Of a DNA stretch of 64,000 nucleotides, positions 25,201-36,100 are shown piece by piece. Location: positions 15,683,769 to 15,747,768 of the forward strand of contig JAUJPP010000007.1 of the NCBI GenBank assembly GCA_030562195.1, given 5' to 3'. Under the pieces are notes generated by a model. That model did no database searches. It was not told the origin of the DNA and worked only from the letters and a program-made list of their open reading frames with translations. Position 1 is the stretch's first letter; each line of letters opens with the position of its first letter. A program made the position numbers and the translations under genes. Source of the DNA: Nipponacmea schrenckii (lineage: Eukaryota > Mollusca > Gastropoda > Lottiidae).

Positions 25201-25803
25201 TCCATGGTTCAATCCCTGCAAAGGTCGGGATTAACCTTCTAATTTTTCGCAGGTCAGGCGTACTGACAAGGAAAAAGCGTCTAGTCGTTCAGATGGGACA
25301 ATAAACAAAGGCCCCTGAGCAAGTTAAAGATCCCTTGAAGGTTGGAAATGGAAAAACAGCAGGCTAATGCCACTGTCCTGGCAGAATTTCCCTCATAGCC
25401 TGTTTACCATGACAAGTATGACAATTACTTTTCATTAACTGATAAATTAATATAAATTACACTTGAACCTCCAGTAATAGCATATGACAATTACAGTATG
25501 AAAGGTCATATGGTAACTGCCTTTTGTGTATATTTACCATATGATTATGTTAGTGCCAATGTGCCAAAAAAGGTATAGAATTTCCTCAAATGGACATTTG
25601 AAATATTTAGATTTGAGGAAGGCATTAAGCCAAAATAGTATATAGTTTAGAATTGGAAGAGTAAGTATTCTTTTTTTGTGTAGGGTTAAATAAACTTGAT
25701 TGTTTTTTTTTCAGCTTTGGTTCCTGATAAAGTTAAGGAAGAATTATTACAAAGAATTAAAACATTTCTATCTCAAGCCAATGCCAATAGTGATATTAAA
25801 TAG
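22282..25803 (+). CDS. ENY2: Transcription and mRNA export factor ENY2 (Sus1 homologue), five coding exons
   Basis: The coding exons are 22282-22289, 23126-23206, 23467-23537, 24972-25046 and 25715-25803; every junction is AG/GT and all phases join, giving 107 residues. The protein contains [20 protein letters not shown], then [35 protein letters not shown] and [14 protein letters not shown], the signature of ENY2. Usual length is about 101, so it is complete, with a slightly different N-terminus (MAELQERKIK) and an extended tail (ANANSDIK). Known role: a small helical nuclear protein shared by the SAGA histone H2B deubiquitinating module and the TREX-2 mRNA export complex. The first coding exon is only eight bases (ATGGCAGA). 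Intron 3 holds repeat-derived sequence and intron 4 a SINE. A likely polyadenylation signal is at 27343. Confidence 0.95.
23859..24900. repeat. Repeat-derived DNA inside ENY2 intron 3
   Basis: Two diverged copies of a roughly 65-base block (CAATATATTGAATATCATTT through GGGTCACACCTTC) lie at about 23860 and 24038. They are followed by motifs shared with the 45-48 kb repeats: AAAATGGCGGCCGATATGG, CCGGAAGT at 24406 and ACTTCCGG at 24678. It looks like a decayed mobile element; no protein remains. Confidence 0.6.
25151..25400 (+). mobile_element. tRNA-derived SINE in ENY2 intron 4
   Basis: It begins CAGAGCCGTGGTGGCTTAGT (A box TGGCTTAGTG), with a B box GGTTCAATCC at about 25207. The non-tRNA body includes GTCTAGTCGTTCAGATGGG and GTTAAAGATCCCTTGA. 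The same order of blocks occurs inverted at 18300-18599. The exact 3' end is uncertain, so no target-site duplication is claimed. It lies wholly between the exon 4 donor (25047) and the exon 5 acceptor (25714). Confidence 0.82.
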
Positions 25804-26159
25804 ACTTTGTGACATTGATGGACAAAATAGCTTATTTTTATACACTTTTACAATGTATTATTGAAAGGAATAGACATGTAGTTGTATCAACATCAATCTA
25901 AAAGTAGATAAAAAAAAATCCATTGTCATCTATCAAGTATCCTGCCATATTCTGTTTCAATAATGAGTTTTTTAACCAATCAAAGCACTGCATGTAGAAC
26001 TGTCTTTTGATAATGTTAAGAAAAAATGGATGTCTTCAATTTGCTCTACTACTGTAATCAGTTTTGCAGTTTAAAAAGTATCATCATTAGAACAGGACTG
26101 TGGTAAAAAACTTGTCAGATTATAATGGATTGAAATATACTAGAAAAAAATGTTATATC
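25804..26159 (+). other. Probable ENY2 3' UTR
   Basis: AT-rich sequence from the ENY2 stop to the inserted element at 26160. No polyadenylation signal was seen before the insertion, and one occurs immediately after it. Confidence 0.45.
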
Positions 26160-27339
26160 TAAGGCCGTGCAAAGTAAATTGTCTGTTTTACAGGCCTTTT
26201 TTTTTTAAAAATGGGGCGAGAGGGCGAATTTATTATTTATTATTTATAAGCGCTTTTTTAAATTTGGCACCAGAAGAAATCGGAGCGAGCGAAGCTATTT
26301 ATTATTTATTTCCACAAATTTAAAAAATAGATTTAAATCACCATTCAGATGCAACTATCAGATGTTTTTTGGGGTTTGAATGATAATAGTTCATAGAAAT
26401 AACAGAACTTTTTTACCTTTCAACTTCACATAAACGTAATTATTCCAACATATTTACTACCTCTGACAATGATGCACCCGAAGTGCAAGGGCTGATAATA
26501 TTATGTCAAGACAATGTTATTCTACTACAGTAGCCTACTAATCCATTTCTATCCATCTGTAAACTGTATTTTAAAATGCCATTGTATGGTAATAATTATT
26601 ATTATTGGAAATTTTGGAACAAATTGTCATACATCACATCACATGACAAGAACAAAACAATCTGAACTTCTATTTTAATAATATTTATATAGGCCTATCC
26701 TATGTATCGATTTTTCGATAACTCGTACAAACGGAGTACTTCCGGTTTTAATTGAGTGATACCAATAATGAGAAAATCGATCGTATTCGAACGTATAAAA
26801 TTCGTATTTTCTTGTATTCGTTCCCATTTTTCCATAAATATTAACTTTTTCAAATCAATAGCAGAAAAAAACCCGGTGAATTCTTTTACTTGTAATTGTA
26901 ACGGGTCTCGATTTGTTCCACAATTATTATCCAGAAACGAAATCATCAAGATTAAGATTAATTTAATGTTTGGATTGTCCTTACGACAGTGTGAATAATT
27001 TTCATTATTGTGCTTCCTTCAGCAAATAATTGTATTTTCGAACGTTAAATTGTATCAGTTTCAATTTTAGTTTAAAGTTGTAGAAGAAAATCTTTTTATC
27101 GGTGATGAAAAACGCATTCTAAGCTACTTCCGGTTTTCGTTAAACGTCAAGGGAGATAACTATGGTAAAAAATATTTTCGGGAACGGGGAAATAACTCTA
27201 TTTTAAACACAATTTTGGAGACGCGCGCGCATTATTTATTAATTATTCCAAAATGTCAATAAATAGTTTTGGAGCGCGGGGTATTTTACCGGAGCGCGCG
27301 GGGCCTGTAAAACAGACAATTTACTTTGTACGGCCTAAT
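26160..27339. mobile_element. Non-autonomous DNA transposon with 35-bp TIRs and TAA target duplication (Harbinger-like)
   Basis: The outer ends, 26162-26196 and 27302-27336, are inverted repeats of 35 bases with one mismatch (AGGCCGTGCAAAG... against AGGCCGTACAAAG...). TAA flanks both sides (26160-26162 and 27336-27338), matching the three-base TWA duplication of PIF/Harbinger elements when the ends are taken as GGCC. The inner flanks carry GGAGCGAGCGAAGC and GGAGCGCGCGG blocks beside TTATTTATTATT tracts. ACTTCCGG lies at 26738 and 27126. The open frames (26695-26949 -, 26756-26998 +) show no transposase motif. The superfamily is inferred from ends and duplication only. Confidence 0.8.
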
Positions 27340-27342
27340 TTC

Positions 27343-27348
27343 AATAAA
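27343..27348 (+). terminator. Polyadenylation signal, probably of ENY2
   Basis: AATAAA five bases after the TAA that ends the inserted element. With the element removed it would lie about 365 bases after the ENY2 stop. Confidence 0.5.
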
Positions 27349-28429
27349 ACTGTATCAATATTTAGAAATATTGATAATCAAACTCAATAGTCCTCTACAA
27401 AATCAAAGGGCCTTACCTGATATAAACAGAGTTTGTGATTAGTGACGGCATCAAACATTTAGTTATAGTGGAAGTGCAGTGTCCCAGATACACATAATAT
27501 GTTACATACGGTATTTCAGCAGGTCAAGCACAATAAAATATTTCTATATTCTGATACTGACGTTGACCTATGAGTTCTTTCCATTGCTTATTTAGGGCTG
27601 ACCTTATTAGAAAATGTTGAATGATTGAGTTCATCCTAACCAAGAAAAATTTTAAAACTGGAATCCTGTATTATAAGTTATTTATATTCTGTTACAATCT
27701 AGGGCAGTTTTATCTACTGTCAATTTAATGTAAATTTAATGGAAGCAATATTTTTGATGGAAGTAAAACAAAACATTAATTTGTTTGTTGTTGTTTATTT
27801 AATTCTATGTCAACACATTATAATGAAATAGAATAAAAGGTGAATTTCTTTTTATATAAGTGTCTTGTTCATGCAATTTAGGATTTATACGAGGCCTACC
27901 TAAAGGTAAACTGCTTCTTTAAATGACCAGAAATTGATTGTTGATTAGTGTACTTATCTGGTATCAAAACTATACAACAGAATCCCACTTTAATATAATA
28001 AATCTATAAAACTAAGTAATAATCCATCAAACTTTGTAATTTGGAAAAATGCTTAGCTGCTTTTTTTCAATAATTTCTTAGATTTATGGATATAGCGCTT
28101 TATATGGTATGTCCAACTGATGAATATATATTCTTACTAACCAAATTTTAAGAGGTAGTATTCCTTAAGATAAACCTTTATTATAAAACATTGTGAAATA
28201 AATATATAAATACTCAATGATGTAATAAGAAGTTAAGATGATGTTGTTAAATTTTGTTTGTAATTCTTCATGCCTCACTATGTATGGACACCTATTGGAC
28301 CATGTTAAGAATTTAAAGGGATATGGGACATGTACTGCTTGAATAAATCAATTGACACATCATTATAGTATATTATAATACGATATGAATTATTTGAATA
28401 ATTTATCAAAGGAGTTTGTTATTGTTATA
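27349..28429. other. Intergenic DNA, nothing recognised
   Basis: AT-rich. About 28010-28170 looks like a strongly decayed relative of the TTAA MITE (AAAACTAAGTAATAATCCAT and a ACTAACCAAATTTTAA tail), too degenerate to bound. Confidence 0.4.
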
Positions 28430-28630
28430 TTTGAAATTTCATACTGTAGGGGAGGTTTCAAAGATCATTATAATGATGATGATAATAATGTATTTGAAAT
28501 TTCAAACTGTAGGTGAGGTTTCAAAGATCATTATAATGATGATGATAATGTATTTGAAATTTCAAACTGTAGGTGAGGTTTCAATGATTATTATAATGAT
28601 GATGATAATGTTTTTGAAATTTTGTTTATT
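28430..28630. repeat. Three-copy 60-63-bp tandem repeat
   Basis: The unit runs from TTTGAAATTTCAAACTGTAG through GATCATTATAATGATGATGA. Copies start near 28430, 28493 and 28553, with a short partial fourth. The unit itself contains a GATNATTATAATGATNATNAT near-palindrome. An open frame runs through it but encodes only the repeat. Confidence 0.85.
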
Positions 28631-30104
28631 GATATACTGAGTGTGCACCATGGCTATGTTTGTCCAACTGCTAGCATTACTTAAAACATATCCATATTAA
28701 ATTCTGTAATTAATAAAAGGTTTTGTAATAGATATTCTTCATTTTCAGATTAGCCTTTAAATTTGAGTTTGTCATAAGACGATTCACCTTTTCTTGAGAC
28801 TACACGAGACATATATATAGGATGAAAACAAGATATATTTGGAGGGATTTTTGGATTTCTATACATTTCTAGTACTTTTAGACAATTTACATTTTATTCC
28901 TGACCCAAATCAACGCCTGAAAATAGCAAACCATGGTCTTTAAAAATGGTTTCCCTTATTTTCATATTTATACATATATATAACATAATTGGACCGGTAA
29001 TACTTATATCAATAGAAAGTACAGGTGTTCTAATGACTGGGAAAAATAGCAGATGGTCCCACAAGTCCTTAATTAGGCTATTTATGACGGGTGCTTCCAT
29101 AGGTATGTACGTCAAGTCTCAAATGTCGTTGATATTTTTTTTTGATCATCCAGTCAGTGAATTCGGTACATAACCGGACGCTGTGGTTGTTAAGTATGCA
29201 CGTATGCGTACTTGCCCACATTCCTTAATAGTTATCACAACAACAATGGCAATGGTATTCCATTTACTATCTCTAGCAAAGGGGATAAAATGTTTAAATA
29301 TCACTTTGTAAATACAATATGAATTAATTTAAATAAGTTTTAACTCACTATTAATAAAATACAAAATCAATTTTTATACGCCTTCATATGACGTCATTTG
29401 GTCACGTGAACAAACATGGAGTCTAAATTTAGCGTTTCAAAGCACATCAGAGTCAAATGGATTCCACAAGCATTTCTACGTCCACACAGGTCTTTTGAAC
29501 TTGAGAATACATGGATTATTCATTAGAAACCCAAATTAATCAATTAGTAAACTTAATTTGGCTCTAATTAATGAGGGAAACCAACTTTAAATGATAAAAA
29601 CCAAACGTCATTCCAAGATAAGTTCTATGTTACAATATCGGTGTTCAATATTTAATGGTGTGACTAATACTTGAAATTTTTCATAAATAAATTATGATGT
29701 GGAATTGGAAAAATAGTTCTCACACCATTATGCTATTCATAGTTGTTCATGGCCTACATTTCGTTTGTGTTGTTACTTCATTGGCGATAAATGGTGGCTC
29801 ATTGATATCGAGTCCCAGTCTGCTTGATGTTGGTCACGGTAATCTGGAATGATTTATAGATATATTGGCCTGATAACATCTAATATAAGTAATAGTAAAA
29901 ACTATTTGACACACCGTCTAAAATACAAGCTGCATGAAGTGAAGACGAGAAATGACTTCTCCCTCTATTTATTGTGGTAACGTCGCTACTATACGTCACA
30001 ATAGAAAATGTCAATTTTATAAACACAACTTCACTTTCAATAGGAAAATCGACCTAATTGATCATGTAAAACACTTTTGCTGATCTTCTCATATATTTCG
30101 GGAA
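28631..30104. other. Intergenic DNA, 5' flank of the ten-exon gene
   Basis: No coding exon can be supported. The overlapping open frames near 28894-29173 have no domains. A TGACGTCA palindrome occurs near 29391 and a CACGTG nearby. The promoter of the gene starting at 30105 should lie in the last few hundred bases. Confidence 0.4.
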
Positions 30105-33100
30105 ATGTCCAAACCATTTAAATCAGACCTGGGTGAGTAAACAACGACATGTTTTTCATGTCCATTAAGATAAGAGTCTCGAGTTCATTTATTAGATTTG
30201 AACTGAAGGCTTATTGAACAAACTTTGTTGTGTTGTTGTTGATACTTAATGAAAATCGATCAACATGTATTCTGAGGTTCAAGGTCGAGTTATGAGTTAT
30301 GATAAATCAAATTAGATTGAGTTGTAGGCTTTGATTTGTACCAATTAGAAATAGTATGAGATTTTAATTTTTCAAAAGTTGACATTGCTTGTTTAAACCA
30401 TCTACCTGGGAATATGAGATAGGCGCTACTATATCATACTGTATCGTATACTATTATTGTATTAATATGAGTATGTAATATGTAAACAAATTCAGGAAAG
30501 CCTGGCCAATATTTGGTTTATGTACAAAAAATTAATATATTTCTACAATGAAAATTTTGAACTAGTCAAAATAAATGTAGACAACTACATTTTATCAGCT
30601 TTGACTGTCACTTTACACAAAACCACTATTTAAAGAATTATCCTTCTGTCTATAAAATCTCTCATTATCTCAGAAATTCAAATGCAATTTCAGACATCAA
30701 AGTCCAAATCGAGACCAAAAATTAGTCAGAAATGGGCATTCAAAACAGTAAAAATGAGGGAGAAAGATGATTTCTAATAATAGCACGGACTACTAGCATC
30801 AGCATAAAATGTTATATTGGACTTAGTCCATGTGTTTGAGTGAAATACAATGTGTTTAATATGAAAAAAAAAAACGATATCTTCATCATGACAACTGGAT
30901 TAGCTAAAACCCTGGTTAAAAGCTACGTTTTGACTAAAATAATCGAAAAGTTGATCAAAGTCATCTGGCTTTTACAATCAAGTCAAATTACAGTTTGAAA
31001 TGTTTTTCAGCACAGCAAACGAGTGGAAGAATCTATAAAGAGTTGTTGAATGTTGGTGCCCCAACCTCGAGAAAAACTATCGTTCGTGGTAAAGTCAACA
31101 AACGACCTGCTTTCAGCCTGGGTAAAGTCAAAGGACGTGAACAAGATTCCGACCTGTTGCCGTTAGAATTTTATAATTTTCATTATACAAAATCTCCTCA
31201 AACTGTAAGCATGAAGTTTTAATATATATATTAATTTTAATCGTCGTATTCGAACCAGCTGGAAATATTATGGCATATTTTAAAGGAACATGTAAGGGAC
31301 CTCTTAAAAAGCTTATTATATAGCCCACATATTAAGTCCCAACTTGAGCAATAAGAGTGTATATTTATCATATCATCAGTTTCTTTATAACAATATATCC
31401 TATAAATTGATTATTAAAAAACGCTGATAAAAGTTTTTCAAAATTTCTTCGTTTAATGAGATATTACTTAGTTATATGGATCTACTCCACTCTAAAAGTA
31501 CTTCAGAAGTACTAGAAATGCACAAAAAATACCATAATCTAGGAATTCAGCGCATGTCGAGTACATTTGTGTTAGCTTACCTTATTTGTAAACAGAACTA
31601 CAGCAATTATCTACAACAATGAATTTTCAAGACCCTTTGAATCTGGTAATTAAAATATTTCCACTGTAACGGTCTGTTGTATATAGTATGTATATAACAT
31701 GCTTTTAAAGGTACAATAGGTCTTAGAATGAACATAAAATTTGAAAATTTTTAACTTGGCCAATAAGAGCTCTATTCATCAGAAAATATACCTCCCGCCA
31801 TAAGTAACATTAATAAATAAATATCCAAAAAAAACTAAGTAATTATCCATAAAGATGCATTTGCTAATTGAAAAACGCTTAATAAATTGATTAAGCGTTT
31901 TTTAAAAGTTCTGTGAGTTTCTAGATTTAAAGGGTTGCTGTAACCTTTCTGCCACCAGGTAAGTTAACTGATAAACATATGCTCATATTGACCATTCTTG
32001 AGAACTTTGATTTTAAGTTCATGCTAAGACGCATTATCCTTTTCAAAGTTGATGAATGAGACGTGTAATAGTGATGAATGAGTCGTGTTATGTTTTATTT
32101 TAAGGGAGCATTACGAGAAGATGAGAGTAGGCATGATCTCAGAAAACACAATACCAGCCCTTGTCCGTAAGTATCATTTAGTCGCGAAACCTGTCAAATG
32201 TCATGGTTCACTATTTTGTGGGTTAATTTAGGTCTTGAATACATGTATACAAACCAGGAATGTTACTTTCTATTCTATAAACATATTTTCTATATATCGC
32301 AGAGTCTCAGTAAATGCCGGTCATTTTTTTCTTTCAAACACATCTGAATTTGGAGGCTCAAATTTCGGCGTTTAGCTGTAAACACTATTACTGATAAGCT
32401 CAGCTAAAAATATCCCGTTTCTGACAATGAGATATGTGATTGGTCAAACGAATGGCGAATTTATCGTCCCTGTTACAGTTCAATCCATATACATGTAAGA
32501 GTTTTCTATCAACCAAAAAGGTTTACCCTTTGCATTCTCAGAATTAATGGCAAGATACTTAAAAGTTTGGTGATTTCGGGAAACGTTTGTTGGGTATTTA
32601 CCAATGCCCTTGCAAAATGATCGATAACATGAATGGATCTCTCTCTTTTGTTGTAGATATTTTACAAACCCAATCCACTACACCCCCTCCCACCCTCCTG
32701 CATAAAGTAAGAAAACCACAATTCACACCATCAATATCTAAATCTCTACATTTTTGTTTATTATGACATGAATTTCAAAATATATAATGTACATCGTCGG
32801 ACCGCTTCTTAAAATCAGTACATACATAATATTGGTGTTTTAAATATACTAGTATATATATCAATGGGCTTATATGTAAACTGTAAAGTCACAAAGCGAC
32901 TTTCTTAAGTAGGTTTACTGAGGAGATAAAGATTAATGAAATAGTCTTATATCTATATTTATATCAGTACTTGTATGGTGTATAGACATACTAAATGTAT
33001 AAAGTCACGACAAACTTGATATTCATGTTCGTGTCTTGCTGAAATACATGTGAATGTTATCTCTATTCTTGATTTCTGAGGCATATTTTTATGGGATTTG

Positions 33101-36100
33101 TTTTGTATGGGATTTTGAGACGTTTAGATGATGTGTGATCTAGTTTTCTAAAGGTCATCTGAAATTGCCCTTCGTTTTGTGATGAATTCTGACGCATTAT
33201 TCTAGGCTATTCTTTGGATTAAGCTGGAATTCTAATCTTGTTTTCTTTTGTTTTTTTACTGGAGGAAAGAATCCTTGACTTAATTTTGCTGAATTCCGAG
33301 GCACAATGTTTGAAAATTTATGGATTCTGAGACGTTTGCCTGAAATTTTGCTGAATCAATGACTTGTCTCTGAGGCATAGTGTTTGACTGAGACTTTAAT
33401 TTGGCTGGAATAAATAATATTAATGCTTTGGATACAGAATATCAAGCGATCGTCAACCTAAGAAGTAAAACATTCGATTTACGGTTCATTTTATTCGGTG
33501 GTTAGAAGACATAACTAAAACTGGTATATGGTCTGTTAATGAAAATGAATTTTTGTAGATCTGTAATGGATAATTTTGAAGAAGATTCTATGGTTCAAAT
33601 GTTGAAAATTAGAGCCACGTCGGCTTACGTTAGGAATCCAGAATGCTATCAACGAAATCCGGAGTTTTTCTTGGTAAGTTTGTGATTCTTCAGCAAACTT
33701 AACATTGCCTTGGCTAGAGGCTACGATTTATTTGATTTTCAATGTTATTTTTTTTACACATTCGTACTTTTGAGTACCGGCCGTCCGGATCAGTGCACAG
33801 CGTAAATAAACTTTCAGCGCTTATCTAATCATATTAGATTCAAAAGAAATTAGTAGCATAACAATATTAAATCTCATGCAAATTTTTTTTTACATTATTT
33901 TACAATATTTACGGAAACATGTTACCCTTTTCCATTGAAAAATATGAAAAAAATTTCCTTGACCTTTCCAATGGATGTTTTTATGGCACAGTGACATTCT
34001 AGGTAGGTAACTGGTCATAGGATTTGATTGAAAAAAGTATTTTTGTGATGTTGTACGAATAGAGTAGAAGAGTGACTTAAACACTATTTCAGAGTTGCAC
34101 GCCCACTGAAAGGAGAAACATGAGCAACCAGAAACCTGTGGTATGGAACCGAAGTCATCAAGCATTGAGATTAGATAAAGAATGGAATGCTAAAGCTCAA
34201 TGTAGAGCTACAAAGCTGCATTCAGAGGTAAGCCTCGTCAGATATTTACAATGTTAAAGGGATACCACTTCTTAGAAGGATACAAAAGTCCCAATCTTGG
34301 TCAATAGGAGTATATATCTGGCTATACCTACCAGATTCCATGATTAAACATTAGAATCTCTAAACATAAATTCAATATCAACTTAATATTTATTGAAAGG
34401 TGCTTCTAAGCTTGTTTCACAATTACTTAATCTAATAGCTTATTACGTAGTTCATGTGTTTAGTCATTCTAGAATGTAGCATACCTGAAAAAATAACTTT
34501 ACCCAATGTCTACAAACAGTGTGTCCTGTGGGCACCCCCCCCCCCCCAAAAAAAAAAACCGATAAAAACAAAACAAAAACACCAAAAACAAAACAAACGA
34601 AAAACAGCTGTAGGCAAACCAATGGATTCGGTAACCGGGAACATCCATGTGTTCGGAAATTATCGGAAGTCAATAGTTAGAAAGACCTTTCATGGACCTT
34701 TGGGGAGGGATGCGTACAACATCATGGTATTACTTTTTGTACCAACAACATATTTTGGATAAAAATCTAAATTGATGTAGGCCTATCTAGTTCATGTTAT
34801 CAGAATCATTATGGATTGCACTTGAACTAAATGATATCAGGATCCTTTAATTGGTAACGCGATTTCTTTTAGAATTAGCCACCATTCCTCACAGTTCATG
34901 TTGAATGTCTTGTAGTTGGTGAAACATAGAACAGATAAGATGTACATACTAAATGGAGCAGCTTTAAATCTGAAAAACCGATATAGCATTTCTGAGGATG
35001 AAACCCAACACCTTAGAGAATTATCTTTAGCTAGACAAGAGCTTAGAAATGAACTTCAGGAGGCCAGGGACATGTAAGTAATATCTTGAAAAGAGGGGGA
35101 GGGGAATTGTTTTGATTCTTTTTATTCCCAGCACAATTGCTCAAGTTTCTTTTCATTCAACAGATCAGCTTTATCTTTCTCTTATTCCTTACCTTTTCCC
35201 TCTTATTCTTCTTTCTTTCTATCCCACTCTCTTTTAGTATCGCAGAAGATTCTTTTGATATGGAACAAATTGCACCACATAGTTCTAATGTCGATGTTAG
35301 TGGTCATTCACACGAAAACCAGAAAAATGACGTATCAAGTAATGCAAACGTCAAGACTGACATCGATAGGAAACAGTCGGGGTCCCCTGGAGTGGTCACA
35401 GTCGTCGATTTGCTCCATCATGGCAGTTCAGCCCATGTTGGAGAGGCTCTTGTCGAGCTCAGCAAGACAAACAAACAACCTGAAGCAGAAAGAAGCTCAC
35501 GAAAGAAAAAAAATCATACCGATTTTCTAAACTTACTTCATGCTCCGATGGGTCAAGGAAGCTACGTCATCGTGCCGTTCAAAACGGACAGTTTGGGCAT
35601 GATAAAGAAGCATTCTACGAACAAAAATGTTTCCAAAAGAACGAGCGTAACGGGAAGATTGCAAATACCAAAGAAGCAACGATGCGAATTAAACAGTGCC
35701 AATTTAAGGGAAAATCACACGTTTAAACAATTTCCGGTGAGAAAGCAATGCTTTAGGTTTCAACTCTGTAAGAAGGCCCCCAATTTTTGTGAATGTGAAT
35801 CTAGAACTCCGCCCGTTGTAGGTTTGAAGGGGAAACAGATCCCGCTTTCGAATAAATCCTGATCATTTCAACCATAATCGTCATCAGATCATCCAAATCA
35901 TAATTGCATAGAAAATAGTTAATTTCATCACCACCAACCTAAATAGAGAAAATTTGAAATTATATAGAGTAGAGTTTACCTCATAATTTGTATTGTTATT
36001 TTTTTTAATTTAAATAAACGGCAGTTTGTAGTCAAAATTATTATTATTTATAAAGAAATTTGACACTGTTTTTCGATAATAATTAGTATAATTTACGATG

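Noticed and set aside
25151..25230. Possible tRNA gene
   Set aside because: It has pol III boxes but no intact tRNA cloverleaf, and the same unit with the same non-tRNA body occurs elsewhere, so it is a SINE.
26695..26998. Opposed open frames inside the TIR element as a transposase
   Set aside because: Too short and without any DDE or DNA-binding motif; the element is non-autonomous.
28416..28640. 74-codon open frame
   Set aside because: It is only a translation of the 60-bp tandem repeat.
32657..32706. Exon-like segment (TAG|ATATTTT...AAA|GTAAG) in the ten-exon gene
   Set aside because: In the phase set by the previous exon it hits TAA right before the donor, whereas skipping it joins exons 3 and 4 perfectly in frame.
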